DNA of 13,065 bases from Bacillota bacterium (GTDB taxonomy: Bacteria; Bacillota; Clostridia; Christensenellales; Aristaeellaceae), in the NCBI GenBank assembly GCA_023396045.1, contig JAEWXD010000061.1, positions 1 through 13,065 of the forward strand, written 5' to 3'. Positions 6,611 through 12,695 of this stretch are shown piece by piece. The notes under the pieces were generated by a model. The model ran no database searches. It saw nothing but the letters and a program-made list of their open reading frames with translations, and was not told where the DNA came from. Position 1 is the first letter of the stretch; the number at the start of each line of letters is the position of its first letter. Position numbers and translations under genes: made by a program.

Positions 6611-7303
6611 TTATTTTGTTGTTGGCAGTAAGTGCACATATAATATTTCCTTGGGGTTACCAAAACGCGGCAAGCAAACAGGGTTGCCAATGCCGGCACT
6701 TACGAGCAATCTGTTATCATATATCCCTTGTACATACTTAGGAAATAAACCTTGCCCCGGTGCCAATATACCTTGCCCAAACAAGCGCACTTGCCCGCCG
6801 TGTGCATGGCCAGAAATGATAAGGTCAAAATCTGTTTGTTGTAAATGGCTGAAATACCATTCGGGTTTATGGCTTAGCAATATACAAAATTTATCTTCTG
6901 CATATAAATCCTGGGGTGGGAAGCTTGCTTTTTGCTTGTAGTTGTACCAGCCTGCAATTTGCAAGTCATTAAGCACTATAAATTCGTCAAGCAAGGGGGT
7001 TGCGCCACCATTTTTTACCATATCATAAAACTCTTGGCGTTGCATACTTACCACATCATGGTTGCCAAGGCTACAATAAACTGGTGCTATTTTACTTAAG
7101 TGCTGTAAAAAAGGAACCACTCTGTGCCTTTTTCCGCCCGTATAGCGCACACAAAAATCTCCTGGCATTACAATATAGTCTATATCTGTATCTAAGCTTT
7201 GTAATATACGCTCAAACTTACTGTTATGAAAATCACTGAGTACCGCAATTTTATATTGTTTCTGTAGTTTTGGGCTTGTAAAAGTATAATTTCTTGTTTT
7301 CAT
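6611..7303 (-). CDS. YkuE-like calcineurin-fold metallophosphoesterase
   Basis: A 230-residue soluble metallophosphoesterase with the complete two-metal site: SDFH (D24, H26), MPGDF (D49), GNHD (80-83), SHKPEWY (H145) and SGHAHGGQ (H166, H168). This order and the GHAHGGQ...GLFPKYVQG segment place it in the YkuE-type subgroup, members of which are membrane-associated phosphoesterases; the LpxH-like motif set is absent. No N-terminal membrane helix or signal is seen here, so it is probably cytoplasmic. The substrate is unknown. The start is uncertain: I use ATG 7303; a GTG at 7321 would start inside the jag terminator. Neither has a good ribosome binding site, so expression may be low or depend on read-through from the jag operon 35 bases upstream. 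Confidence 0.85.
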   Translation of the reverse strand: MKTRNYTFTSPKLQKQYKIAVLSDFHNSKFERILQSLDTDIDYIVMPGDFCVRYTGGKRHRVVPFLQHLSKIAPVYCSLGNHDVVSMQRQEFYDMVKNGGATPLLDEFIVLNDLQIAGWYNYKQKASFPPQDLYAEDKFCILLSHKPEWYFSHLQQTDFDLIISGHAHGGQVRLFGQGILAPGQGLFPKYVQGIYDNRLLVSAGIGNPVCLPRFGNPKEILYVHLLPTTK

Positions 7304-7312
7304 AGCGTTATG

Positions 7313-7336
7313 AAAAAACACCCCAAAGGGTGTTTT
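7313..7336 (-). terminator. Intrinsic terminator of the rpmH-jag operon
   Basis: On the minus strand AAAACACCC and GGGTGTTTT form a 9-bp stem (7328-7336 with 7315-7323) around a 4-base loop, followed by further Ts. It begins a few bases after the jag stop and ends about ten bases before the phosphoesterase ATG, so it would largely separate the two genes. Confidence 0.75.
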
Positions 7337-7338
7337 AT

Positions 7339-8139
7339 TTATCTTTTGGGTGTAATTACAAGGTGTCTGCGTGGTTCTTCGCCTTCGCTATGGGTTTCAA
7401 TTTCTGTATTGCCTTGTAAAGCAGCGTGCATAATACGGCGTTCGTATGGGTTCATAGGTTCTAAACTTACACGTCTGCCGGTTTTAATTGCACGGTTTGC
7501 CATACGGTTTGCCAAACGCACTAACGATTCTTCTCTCTTAGCACGGTAGCCTTCAGAATCCAATACCACACGAATAAAATCATCACTGTCTTTATTTACA
7601 GCAAGTCTGGTAATGTATTGTAAAGCATCTAAGGTTTCACCGTGTCTGCCAATCAATATGCCCAGCTCATCACCGTGCATATCTATAAACAATGTACCGT
7701 CTTCTCTAAAACTTGGGGTAATTTCAACTTCGCAACCCATTTTTGTGGTTACTTCCTGTAAAAATTCCTTAGCCAATTTGCAAATGGCTTCTGTATCTAC
7801 TGTAGTTGCAGTTTCTACAGAAGTTTCGCAATGGCATTCTTCTTTAACGCAGGCACACTCTGTTTCTTCAGCAGTATGGCCACAGCAGCAAGAAGATTCT
7901 AAGGCAACTTCTTTTTTATGACCACAACCACAGGTTTTTTCTTCTTTCACTTCTTCAGCAGTATTTTTTAGCTTCAAAGCAACGCGTGCTTGTTTGCTGC
8001 CAAATAAGCCAAATAAACCTTTGCTGCCTTCATCAAGTATAGTAACTTCTACTTGGTCTTCTGTTGCTTGTAATTCTTGTAAACCTATAGCAATTGCTTC
8101 TTCCAGGCTTTTGGCGCTGGTTTCAATATATGCTTTCAT
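7339..8139 (-). CDS. jag: KhpB/Jag (EloR) KH-R3H RNA-binding protein with Cys-rich linker
   Basis: A 266-residue protein with the three Jag parts. The Jag-N domain (1-55) includes GSKGLFGLFGSKQARV. The KH domain (about 125-195) has the GRHG loop at 164-167 (GILIGRHGETLDALQYI). The R3H domain (about 200-266) has R234-x3-H238. The family binds many small and messenger RNAs with KhpA and affects cell elongation and division in streptococci. Between Jag-N and KH lies a linker (about 60-118) that is usually acidic and low-complexity; here residues 70-104 hold nine Cys and three His, including two CxCGH motifs (70-74, 84-88) and two CxC pairs (95-97, 102-104). The start has GGAGGA seven bases upstream, within the end of yidC. 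yidC-jag is a near-universal Firmicute pair. Confidence 0.93.
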   Translation of the reverse strand: MKAYIETSAKSLEEAIAIGLQELQATEDQVEVTILDEGSKGLFGLFGSKQARVALKLKNTAEEVKEEKTCGCGHKKEVALESSCCCGHTAEETECACVKEECHCETSVETATTVDTEAICKLAKEFLQEVTTKMGCEVEITPSFREDGTLFIDMHGDELGILIGRHGETLDALQYITRLAVNKDSDDFIRVVLDSEGYRAKREESLVRLANRMANRAIKTGRRVSLEPMNPYERRIMHAALQGNTEIETHSEGEEPRRHLVITPKR

Positions 8140-8142
8140 TTT

Positions 8143-9114
8143 TTATTCCTCCACAATTGTAGCAGCCTTTTCGGCATCTTTTTTCTCTAAGTATTTGTTC
8201 ATTACAACGTTCTCTACGGTAGAGAATACGTTGGCAGCAACCCAGTATAAAGCAAAGCTTGCGTTATAGGATATACAAATCCAAGCAGAGAAGAGGGGGA
8301 AGAACCACTTCATAAATGCGCCGGTTTGCGCGCCGTCTGCAGTGGGTTGTTGTGGCATAAATTTGGTAGATAAAAATTGTGTTGCAGCTGCCAAAATAGG
8401 TAATATTAACAGACCGTTAAAGTGTGTAAATACACTTAATTTAGTTATCATTAAGTTAATGTTAGACCAACCCGGCAATATAGCAGTGCTTGCAACGTAG
8501 CTTGTATTATTGGCAAGGGCTTCTGTTATGGTGCTAACAATTGTTTGTGCGTTGCTAAATTCCAATGTAGGTATAGCAGCCATTACAGCATCTCTACCAC
8601 TTTGGCTTAAGGCATTAAATGCGGTTTGCCATTCTGAAACGCTAATACTTCTTAAAATATCAGCCGTTGGTGCAGTGGGGTAGAATGGACTGTCCGGCAT
8701 CCAAAGGTTTTTAATCCATAAAAAGCCTTCATGAGGCACTACTTCGCCGGTAATAAAGGCAAAGGTTTGGTTTAAAAGCTCTAAGTTTGCTACCTGACGC
8801 ATTGCATTAAACATAATGATCAATATAGGGAAGGATAGCAACATAGGCAAACAGCCGGCAAGTGGATTTACGCCTTCTTTTTTATAAAGCTCTTGTGTTT
8901 TTATGTTGAGCTTATCTTTATCATTGGCATATTTTTTTTGCAGTGCTTGCAGCTTAGGATTCAGGTCGGTCATTTTGCGCATACCAACCCTGCTCTTTAA
9001 GTTCAGAGGGAAAAGGATTATACGGATTAAGAAGGTAAACAAAATAATAGCTACTCCATAGTTGTTTACCACGCTGTTAATGCTGCGTATAATACCGGTT
9101 AAAAATGCATACAT
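8143..9114 (-). CDS. yidC: YidC/Oxa1 membrane protein insertase
   Basis: A 323-residue polytopic membrane protein. It starts directly at the conserved core (MYAFLTGIIRSINSVVNNYG) with no lipoprotein signal peptide. TM helices are seen at about 20-38 (with R31, the conserved charged residue in the insertase groove), 85-105 (GCLPMLLSFPILIIMFNAM), 232-248 and 266-303. The charged cytoplasmic hairpin at 40-80 (NLKSRVGMRKMTDLNPKLQ) is typical. YidC inserts and folds inner-membrane proteins alone or with SecYEG. Compared with Bacillus SpoIIIJ there is an extra extracytoplasmic stretch of about 85 residues (140-225) between the second and third core helices. The start is firm: AGGAGG at 9123-9128. 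yidD ends two bases upstream and the yidC 3' end carries the jag ribosome binding site. Confidence 0.95.
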   Translation of the reverse strand: MYAFLTGIIRSINSVVNNYGVAIILFTFLIRIILFPLNLKSRVGMRKMTDLNPKLQALQKKYANDKDKLNIKTQELYKKEGVNPLAGCLPMLLSFPILIIMFNAMRQVANLELLNQTFAFITGEVVPHEGFLWIKNLWMPDSPFYPTAPTADILRSISVSEWQTAFNALSQSGRDAVMAAIPTLEFSNAQTIVSTITEALANNTSYVASTAILPGWSNINLMITKLSVFTHFNGLLILPILAAATQFLSTKFMPQQPTADGAQTGAFMKWFFPLFSAWICISYNASFALYWVAANVFSTVENVVMNKYLEKKDAEKAATIVEE

Positions 9115-9116
9115 AG

Positions 9117-9356
9117 TCAGTTCCTCCTAAAAGTTGTCGTTTCATCCTCTGGCACAGGGTCATAGCCGCCTTTAAACAATGGGTTACAACGCAGTATGCG
9201 TCGCAAGGCCAAAAGGCTGCCTTTGCCTGCACCGTAGCGCTCAATTGCAGTTTGCGCATATTCGGAACATGTAGGGCTAAAACGACATGCGGATTTTAAG
9301 TTTGGGGAAATTTTGCGTTTATAAAAACGTAAGAGGCCCAGAAGTATATTTTTCAT
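9117..9356 (-). CDS. yidD: YidD membrane protein insertion efficiency factor
   Basis: A 79-residue UPF0161 protein with the full family signature: LLRFYKRKISP (8-18), CRFSPTCSEYA (24-34) with its conserved cysteines, and RCNPLFKGGYDPVP (56-69). YidD is a small membrane-associated factor that helps YidC-dependent insertion. The start overlaps the rnpA stop in ATGA (9353-9356) and has GAGG at 9361-9364 four bases upstream, so it is coupled to rnpA. Confidence 0.95.
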   Translation of the reverse strand: MKNILLGLLRFYKRKISPNLKSACRFSPTCSEYAQTAIERYGAGKGSLLALRRILRCNPLFKGGYDPVPEDETTTFRRN

Positions 9357-9697
9357 ACATCCTCATTGGCATTGCTTAAAAGCGAAAGCTTTTTAAGCAA
9401 GTAAAGCATTTGGTTTTGTAAATGTGCAAAACTGGCACTTGCAGCACTTGCTCGTGCTACAATTATATAATTTCCTTTTTTCAGCTGGCTTAAATAGGGG
9501 CGAATAAGGGCACGCAATCTTCTTTTTGTAAAATTGCGTATTACGGCATTGCCTACTTTTTTTCCAACAGAAAAGCCTACTTTTACTTGCCTGCTTTTGG
9601 CATATAGTAAAACCATTTCCTTGCATGCGGTACTGCTACCACGCCTGTAAACATACTGGAAAGTACCACTTTTTTTAAGCCTGTATTTTTCTTGCAT
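9353..9697 (-). CDS. rnpA: RNase P protein component
   Basis: A 114-residue basic protein of normal RnpA length. The N-terminus YRLKKSGTFQYVYRRG matches the usual RLKKxxDFxxVYRxG, and the family motif is at 45-62: GKKVGNAVIRNFTKRRLR. The RNRxKR element reads RNFTKRR here, a mild deviation in its third position. RnpA binds the RNase P RNA and the 5' leader of precursor tRNAs. No Shine-Dalgarno is visible before the ATG; the preceding 69 bases hold two hairpins, so translation may be coupled to or limited by that RNA structure. rpmH-rnpA order is nearly universal in bacteria. Confidence 0.94.
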   Translation of the reverse strand: MQEKYRLKKSGTFQYVYRRGSSTACKEMVLLYAKSRQVKVGFSVGKKVGNAVIRNFTKRRLRALIRPYLSQLKKGNYIIVARASAASASFAHLQNQMLYLLKKLSLLSNANEDV

Positions 9698-9714
9698 AAT
9701 TTTGGCTTATATGA

Positions 9715-9741
9715 AAAGCCTGCTGTTCTTTCGCAGGCTTT
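9715..9741 (-). terminator. Attenuator-like hairpin between rpmH and rnpA
   Basis: On the minus strand AAAGCCTGC and GCAGGCTTT form a perfect 9-bp stem (9733-9741 with 9715-9723) and a 9-base loop. Only four Ts follow, so termination would be partial. Partial termination here would yield more L34 than RNase P protein, as is usual for this gene pair. Confidence 0.5.
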
Positions 9742-9743
9742 AA

Positions 9744-9763
9744 CATTTAATTCCGATTAAATG
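9744..9763 (-). repeat. A+T-rich hairpin just after rpmH
   Basis: CATTTAAT / ATTAAATG (9744-9751 / 9756-9763) is a perfect 8-bp dyad with a TCCG loop. It sits between the rpmH stop and the larger hairpin. Its role is unknown; it may protect the 3' end of the rpmH message. Confidence 0.4.
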
Positions 9764-9766
9764 ATA

Positions 9767-9901
9767 TTATACAGTTAAACGTTGACGTCCACGACGACGG
9801 CGAGCGGCTAAAACACGACGACCGTTTTTGGTAGACATTCTTGCGCGGAAGCCATGAACTTTGCTACGCTGACGTTTCTTAGGTTGATAAGTACGAAACA
9901 T
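9767..9901 (-). CDS. rpmH: 50S ribosomal protein L34
   Basis: A 44-residue highly basic protein with the complete bL34 sequence pattern: MFRTYQPKKRQRSKVHGF, then ARMSTKNGRRVLAARRRRGR. It is a component of the large subunit near domain III of 23S rRNA. The ATG at 9901 is preceded by GTGGAGTG (GGAG at 9911-9914). The reading frame stays open further upstream to 10000, but that part overlaps the promoter and is not coding. It is the first gene of the rpmH-rnpA-yidD-yidC-jag operon. Confidence 0.97.
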   Translation of the reverse strand: MFRTYQPKKRQRSKVHGFRARMSTKNGRRVLAARRRRGRQRLTV

Positions 9902-9971
9902 TAGACAACACTCCACTTCTAAAATATAAATTTGCTTGCTTTCGCACGCATAATTGCACAGTAGCTTTATA

Positions 9972-10000
9972 AGTATATAATCTATGCAATTTTTTGTCAA
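9972..10000 (-). promoter_or_regulatory. Near-consensus sigma-A promoter of rpmH operon
   Basis: On the minus strand TTGACA (10000-9995, perfect), a 17-base spacer, and TATACT (9977-9972, one mismatch). Transcription would start near 9965 and give a leader of about 64 bases. It is the strongest promoter in the window, fitting ribosomal protein expression. Confidence 0.85.
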
Positions 10001-10012
10001 GTAATTTACTTG
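9998..10012. repeat. 15-bp palindrome at the rpmH -35 box
   Basis: CAAGTAATTTACTTG is a perfect dyad with 7-base arms and one central base. It overlaps the first three bases of the rpmH -35 element. The loop is too small for an RNA hairpin, so if real it is more likely a protein-binding site. Confidence 0.4.
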
Positions 10013-10019
10013 TAGAATT

Positions 10020-11090
10020 TTAAGAAAATCTACCTGTAAAGTCTATGCTTGCTACATTTTGTAGCGGCAATTGTACAGCTTTGCCTGTGGCAGCAGATAG
10101 ATATATGGCAAGTACCAATTCCAAAGCGCGCTTACCTGCTTGTGCATCAACATAGGGGGCTACATCGTTTTGTATGGCTTGCACCATGTTGGCGTATAAA
10201 GGTGTATGGCCAAAACCATATACATTGCTTGGGTTTTCTGCATAGGTTTGCATAATTTCTGTTGCATCATCTAAGTTATCTGCAAAATTCCAATTTTCAA
10301 TAATGTTTACAGACTTGCCACCTGCTTTTACGGTGCCGCGTTCGCCAAAAATATACAAGGTTTCTTCTAAATTTTTAGGGAATACGTTTACCGTGCCTTC
10401 AATGAGTCCGTAGGAACCATTGGCAAACTTCACAACAGCAAGGCCTAAGTCCTCTGCTTGTATATAGCTATGGTTCAGTTTGTCTGTATAGGCAAACACT
10501 TCGGTAATTTCATCGCCCATCATCCAACGCAACAAGTCAATGTTATGTATACATTGGTTCATTAAAGCGCCGCCGTCTTGTTCCCAAGTGCCACGCCAAG
10601 GCGCTTGTTCATAGTAGTTTTTACCACGGTTCCAACGTATGTGAGCTGCACCATGTAAAAGCCTGCCAAAGCGTTTCTGTTCTACGGCTTCTCTTATTTT
10701 CTGAATGGATTTATTAAAACGGTTTTGATGGCAAGCACACACTTTTACATTGTGCTTTTTGCCTGCTGCAATAATGGCATCGGCATCAGCCAAAGAAAGT
10801 GCAATGGGCTTTTCGATAATTACATTACAACCGGCTGCAATTACATCCAGTGCAATCTGCGCATGTAGGCCGCTTTCTGTACAAACAGCAACCAAGTCCG
10901 GTTTTTCTGTTTGCAACATTTTTTTATAGTCGGTATATTTTTTAGCACTGTGCAGGCTGAACATAGCAGCTTTTTCATCCATGCGCTCAGGCACAATATC
11001 ACAAAGTGCCACTACTTCCAAATGGTTGTTTATGGCTGCCTGTATATTGTTGGGGGATATTCTTCCACAACCGATAATTGCATATTTCAT
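10020..11090 (-). CDS. Gfo/Idh/MocA oxidoreductase, WlbA/WbpB-like sugar-nucleotide 3-dehydrogenase
   Basis: A 356-residue protein. The N-terminal Rossmann domain (1-120) has MKYAIIGCGRI and the Gfo/Idh EKP motif (93-95, K94 the usual catalytic lysine). The C-terminal alpha/beta domain contains RFGRLLHGAAHIRWNR, the APWRGTWEQDGGALMNQ block (163-179) and IHNIDLLRWMMG (181-192, with the active-site type D185 and nearby H182). These middle motifs are typical of the WlbA/WbpB branch, which oxidises C3 of UDP-N-acetylglucosaminuronic acid. The neighbouring gene upstream makes that substrate, which supports this reaction; myo-inositol or other sugar dehydrogenase activity is the alternative. TAGGTG four bases before the ATG serves as ribosome binding site, and the gap to the upstream gene is only ten bases, so the two form one operon. 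Confidence 0.82.
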   Translation of the reverse strand: MKYAIIGCGRISPNNIQAAINNHLEVVALCDIVPERMDEKAAMFSLHSAKKYTDYKKMLQTEKPDLVAVCTESGLHAQIALDVIAAGCNVIIEKPIALSLADADAIIAAGKKHNVKVCACHQNRFNKSIQKIREAVEQKRFGRLLHGAAHIRWNRGKNYYEQAPWRGTWEQDGGALMNQCIHNIDLLRWMMGDEITEVFAYTDKLNHSYIQAEDLGLAVVKFANGSYGLIEGTVNVFPKNLEETLYIFGERGTVKAGGKSVNIIENWNFADNLDDATEIMQTYAENPSNVYGFGHTPLYANMVQAIQNDVAPYVDAQAGKRALELVLAIYLSAATGKAVQLPLQNVASIDFTGRFS

Positions 11091-11100
11091 AGTGCACCTA

Positions 11101-12408
11101 TTAAAGCAATGTAATCTTGCTTCTGTCTTTCACATTTTTGCAAGCGTTCTTTGTGTCAAAAACAGCTTTGGCATGTTTGGCTACAAAATCATAGTCCACA
11201 GTGGTATGGGCAGTGGTAATCATAACCAAGTCTGCACTTTCTAAAAGTTCTTTTGTAAGTTCTTTTTCGCTTTGCATAGCAAGCCCATTGCCTTTAAAGC
11301 TTGCTATAAAGGGATCAAAGTACACAACATTGGCATTTACTTTTAATAATTGTTCTATTACATGTACAGCAGGGCTTTCGCGGTAGTCATCAATATCTTG
11401 CTTATAGGCAACGCCAAGCACCAACACTTTGGCACCGTTGATGGATTTTTGAAAGGCATTTAAAATATGCATGGCTCTGTCTACACAGTACTCCGGCATT
11501 TTATCGTTTACCATCATAGAGCTTTCTATCATAGAAGTATGGAAACCGTATTCTCTGGCCTTCCAGGATAAATAGTAAGGGTCAAGTGGAATGCAATGCC
11601 CACCAAGGCCGGGACCCGGGTAGAAGGCTTGAAAACCATAGGGTTTTGTTTTGGCAGCGTCTATTACTTCCCAAACATTGATGTTCATTTTATGGCAAAG
11701 CATGGCCAATTCGTTTACTAAACCGATGTTGATATTACGGTAGGTGTTCTCCAGTATTTTTTCCATTTCTGCAATGGCTGGGGAGCTAACACGGTGTATA
11801 GGTGCATCTAAAATAAGCTCATACATGGTGGCAGCTATATCAGTACATTCCGGGGTAATACCGCCTACTACCTTTGGTGTGTTTTTGGTTTTGTACAGCA
11901 GGTTGCCGGGATCTACTCTTTCGGGTGAAAATGCAAGAAAGAAGTCTTTACCACAAACCAAACCGGTGGATTCCAAAATGGGCTTTAAAAGCTCCTCGGT
12001 TGTGCCGGGGTAGGTGGTGCTTTCTAATACTACCAACATATCTTTATGCAAGTAAGGCTTAATGCTTTCGGTGGAAGCTTTTACATAGCTGATATCGGGC
12101 TGTTGGTGTGCATCCAGTGGTGTTGGCACAGCAATACAAACAGCATCACATTCTTTTACAAAGCTAAAATCGCTTGTAGCAGAAAGCAAACCTTTTTTAA
12201 CAATGGCTTCCAAATCTTCATTTACAACATCGCCGATGTAGTTGATGCCTTGGTTCACCATTTCAACTTTTTTATTTTGTACATCAAAGCCAACTACAGT
12301 AAAGCCGGCTTTTGCTTTTTCTACAGCCAACGGCAAGCCTACATAGCCTAATCCGATAACACCTAATTTTGCAGTTTTTTGTTGTAGTTTTTCTTTTAAT
12401 ATATGCAA
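11101..12408 (-). CDS. WbpA-like UDP-N-acetylglucosamine 6-dehydrogenase
   Basis: A 435-residue UDP-glucose/GDP-mannose dehydrogenase family enzyme. The NAD-binding N-terminal domain has IGVIGLGYVGLPLA; the middle contains ESTTYPGTTEE, FSPERVDPGN, the KILENTYRNINIGLVNE helix and the catalytic-cysteine loop GPGLGGHCIPLDP; the C-terminal domain has LGVAYKQDIDDYRESP. The PGxGLGGHCIPxDPxYLSWKAREY form and the YKTKNTPKVVGG segment are typical of the UDP-GlcNAc 6-dehydrogenase (WbpA) subgroup rather than UDP-glucose dehydrogenases. It makes UDP-GlcNAc uronic acid for surface polysaccharides. The start: an ATG at 12429 lacks a Shine-Dalgarno and lies only a few bases after the likely transcription start, while TTG 12408 has AGAAGG eight bases upstream. 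I use 12408; the ATG would add seven residues. Confidence 0.87.
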   Translation of the reverse strand: MHILKEKLQQKTAKLGVIGLGYVGLPLAVEKAKAGFTVVGFDVQNKKVEMVNQGINYIGDVVNEDLEAIVKKGLLSATSDFSFVKECDAVCIAVPTPLDAHQQPDISYVKASTESIKPYLHKDMLVVLESTTYPGTTEELLKPILESTGLVCGKDFFLAFSPERVDPGNLLYKTKNTPKVVGGITPECTDIAATMYELILDAPIHRVSSPAIAEMEKILENTYRNINIGLVNELAMLCHKMNINVWEVIDAAKTKPYGFQAFYPGPGLGGHCIPLDPYYLSWKAREYGFHTSMIESSMMVNDKMPEYCVDRAMHILNAFQKSINGAKVLVLGVAYKQDIDDYRESPAVHVIEQLLKVNANVVYFDPFIASFKGNGLAMQSEKELTKELLESADLVMITTAHTTVDYDFVAKHAKAVFDTKNACKNVKDRSKITLL

Positions 12409-12416
12409 ATTAAAAA

Positions 12417-12423
12417 CCTTCTT
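12417..12423 (-). promoter_or_regulatory. Ribosome binding site favouring a TTG start
   Basis: AAGAAGG on the minus strand is eight bases before TTG 12408. The upstream ATG at 12429 has no such site. The predicted transcription start near 12436 would leave the ATG almost leaderless. Confidence 0.45.
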
Positions 12424-12437
12424 TCGCATTTAAATCC

Positions 12438-12471
12438 ATTATATTATAATAAAAATAACAGTAAATTACAA
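12438..12471 (-). promoter_or_regulatory. Promoter for the sugar-nucleotide operon
   Basis: On the minus strand TTGTAA (12471-12466), a 17-base spacer, and TATAAT (12448-12443); a second overlapping TATAAT lies at 12443-12438. The region is very A+T-rich, so chance matches are possible. Confidence 0.5.
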
Positions 12472-12485
12472 GGTATAAGCCTTGT
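12468..12485. repeat. Operator-like dyad overlapping the -35
   Basis: ACAAGGTATAAGCCTTGT has perfect 6-base arms (ACAAGG / CCTTGT) and a 6-base centre. It overlaps the -35 of the minus-strand promoter. Size and position suit a repressor or activator site, but no known consensus is recognised. Confidence 0.35.
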
Positions 12486-12634
12486 GTGTTTATAATAGCA
12501 ATTTTAATATAATAAATAAATTTGTAAAAAGAACCGCACAACATATATTATGAAGTGCAAATATAGCTAAATGCACAAAAAATATATTAATTTTGTTAAA
12601 TCTGTAAAATATTAAAAAGAATTATATAAAAATC

Positions 12635-12663
12635 TTGTAATGCGGGGTAGTTTATACTATAAT
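12635..12663 (+). promoter_or_regulatory. Promoter for the beta-phosphoglucomutase-like gene
   Basis: TTGTAA (12635-12640), a 17-base spacer, TATAAT (12658-12663). Transcription would start near 12670, giving a leader of about 26 bases. It faces away from the minus-strand promoter across about 160 bases. Confidence 0.65.
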
Positions 12664-12695
12664 AAAATGTAGTAATTTATTAAGTGAGGTTCATT

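Noticed and set aside
7613..8269. Two plus-strand Ser/Pro-rich reading frames opposite jag and yidC
   Set aside because: Antisense shadows of well-supported genes, with no ribosome binding site or recognisable domain.
9393..9626. A 77-residue minus-strand reading frame inside rnpA
   Set aside because: It overlaps rnpA in another frame, whose RnpA motif is clear, and shows no family pattern of its own.
9902..10000. A longer L34 protein starting near 10000
   Set aside because: The open frame upstream of 9901 covers the near-consensus promoter, has no L34 similarity, and L34 is 44 residues in nearly all bacteria.
9902..10019. Replication origin beside rpmH
   Set aside because: No DnaA-box (TTATCCACA-like) repeats are seen and dnaA is not adjacent; the A+T-rich stretch is explained by the promoter.
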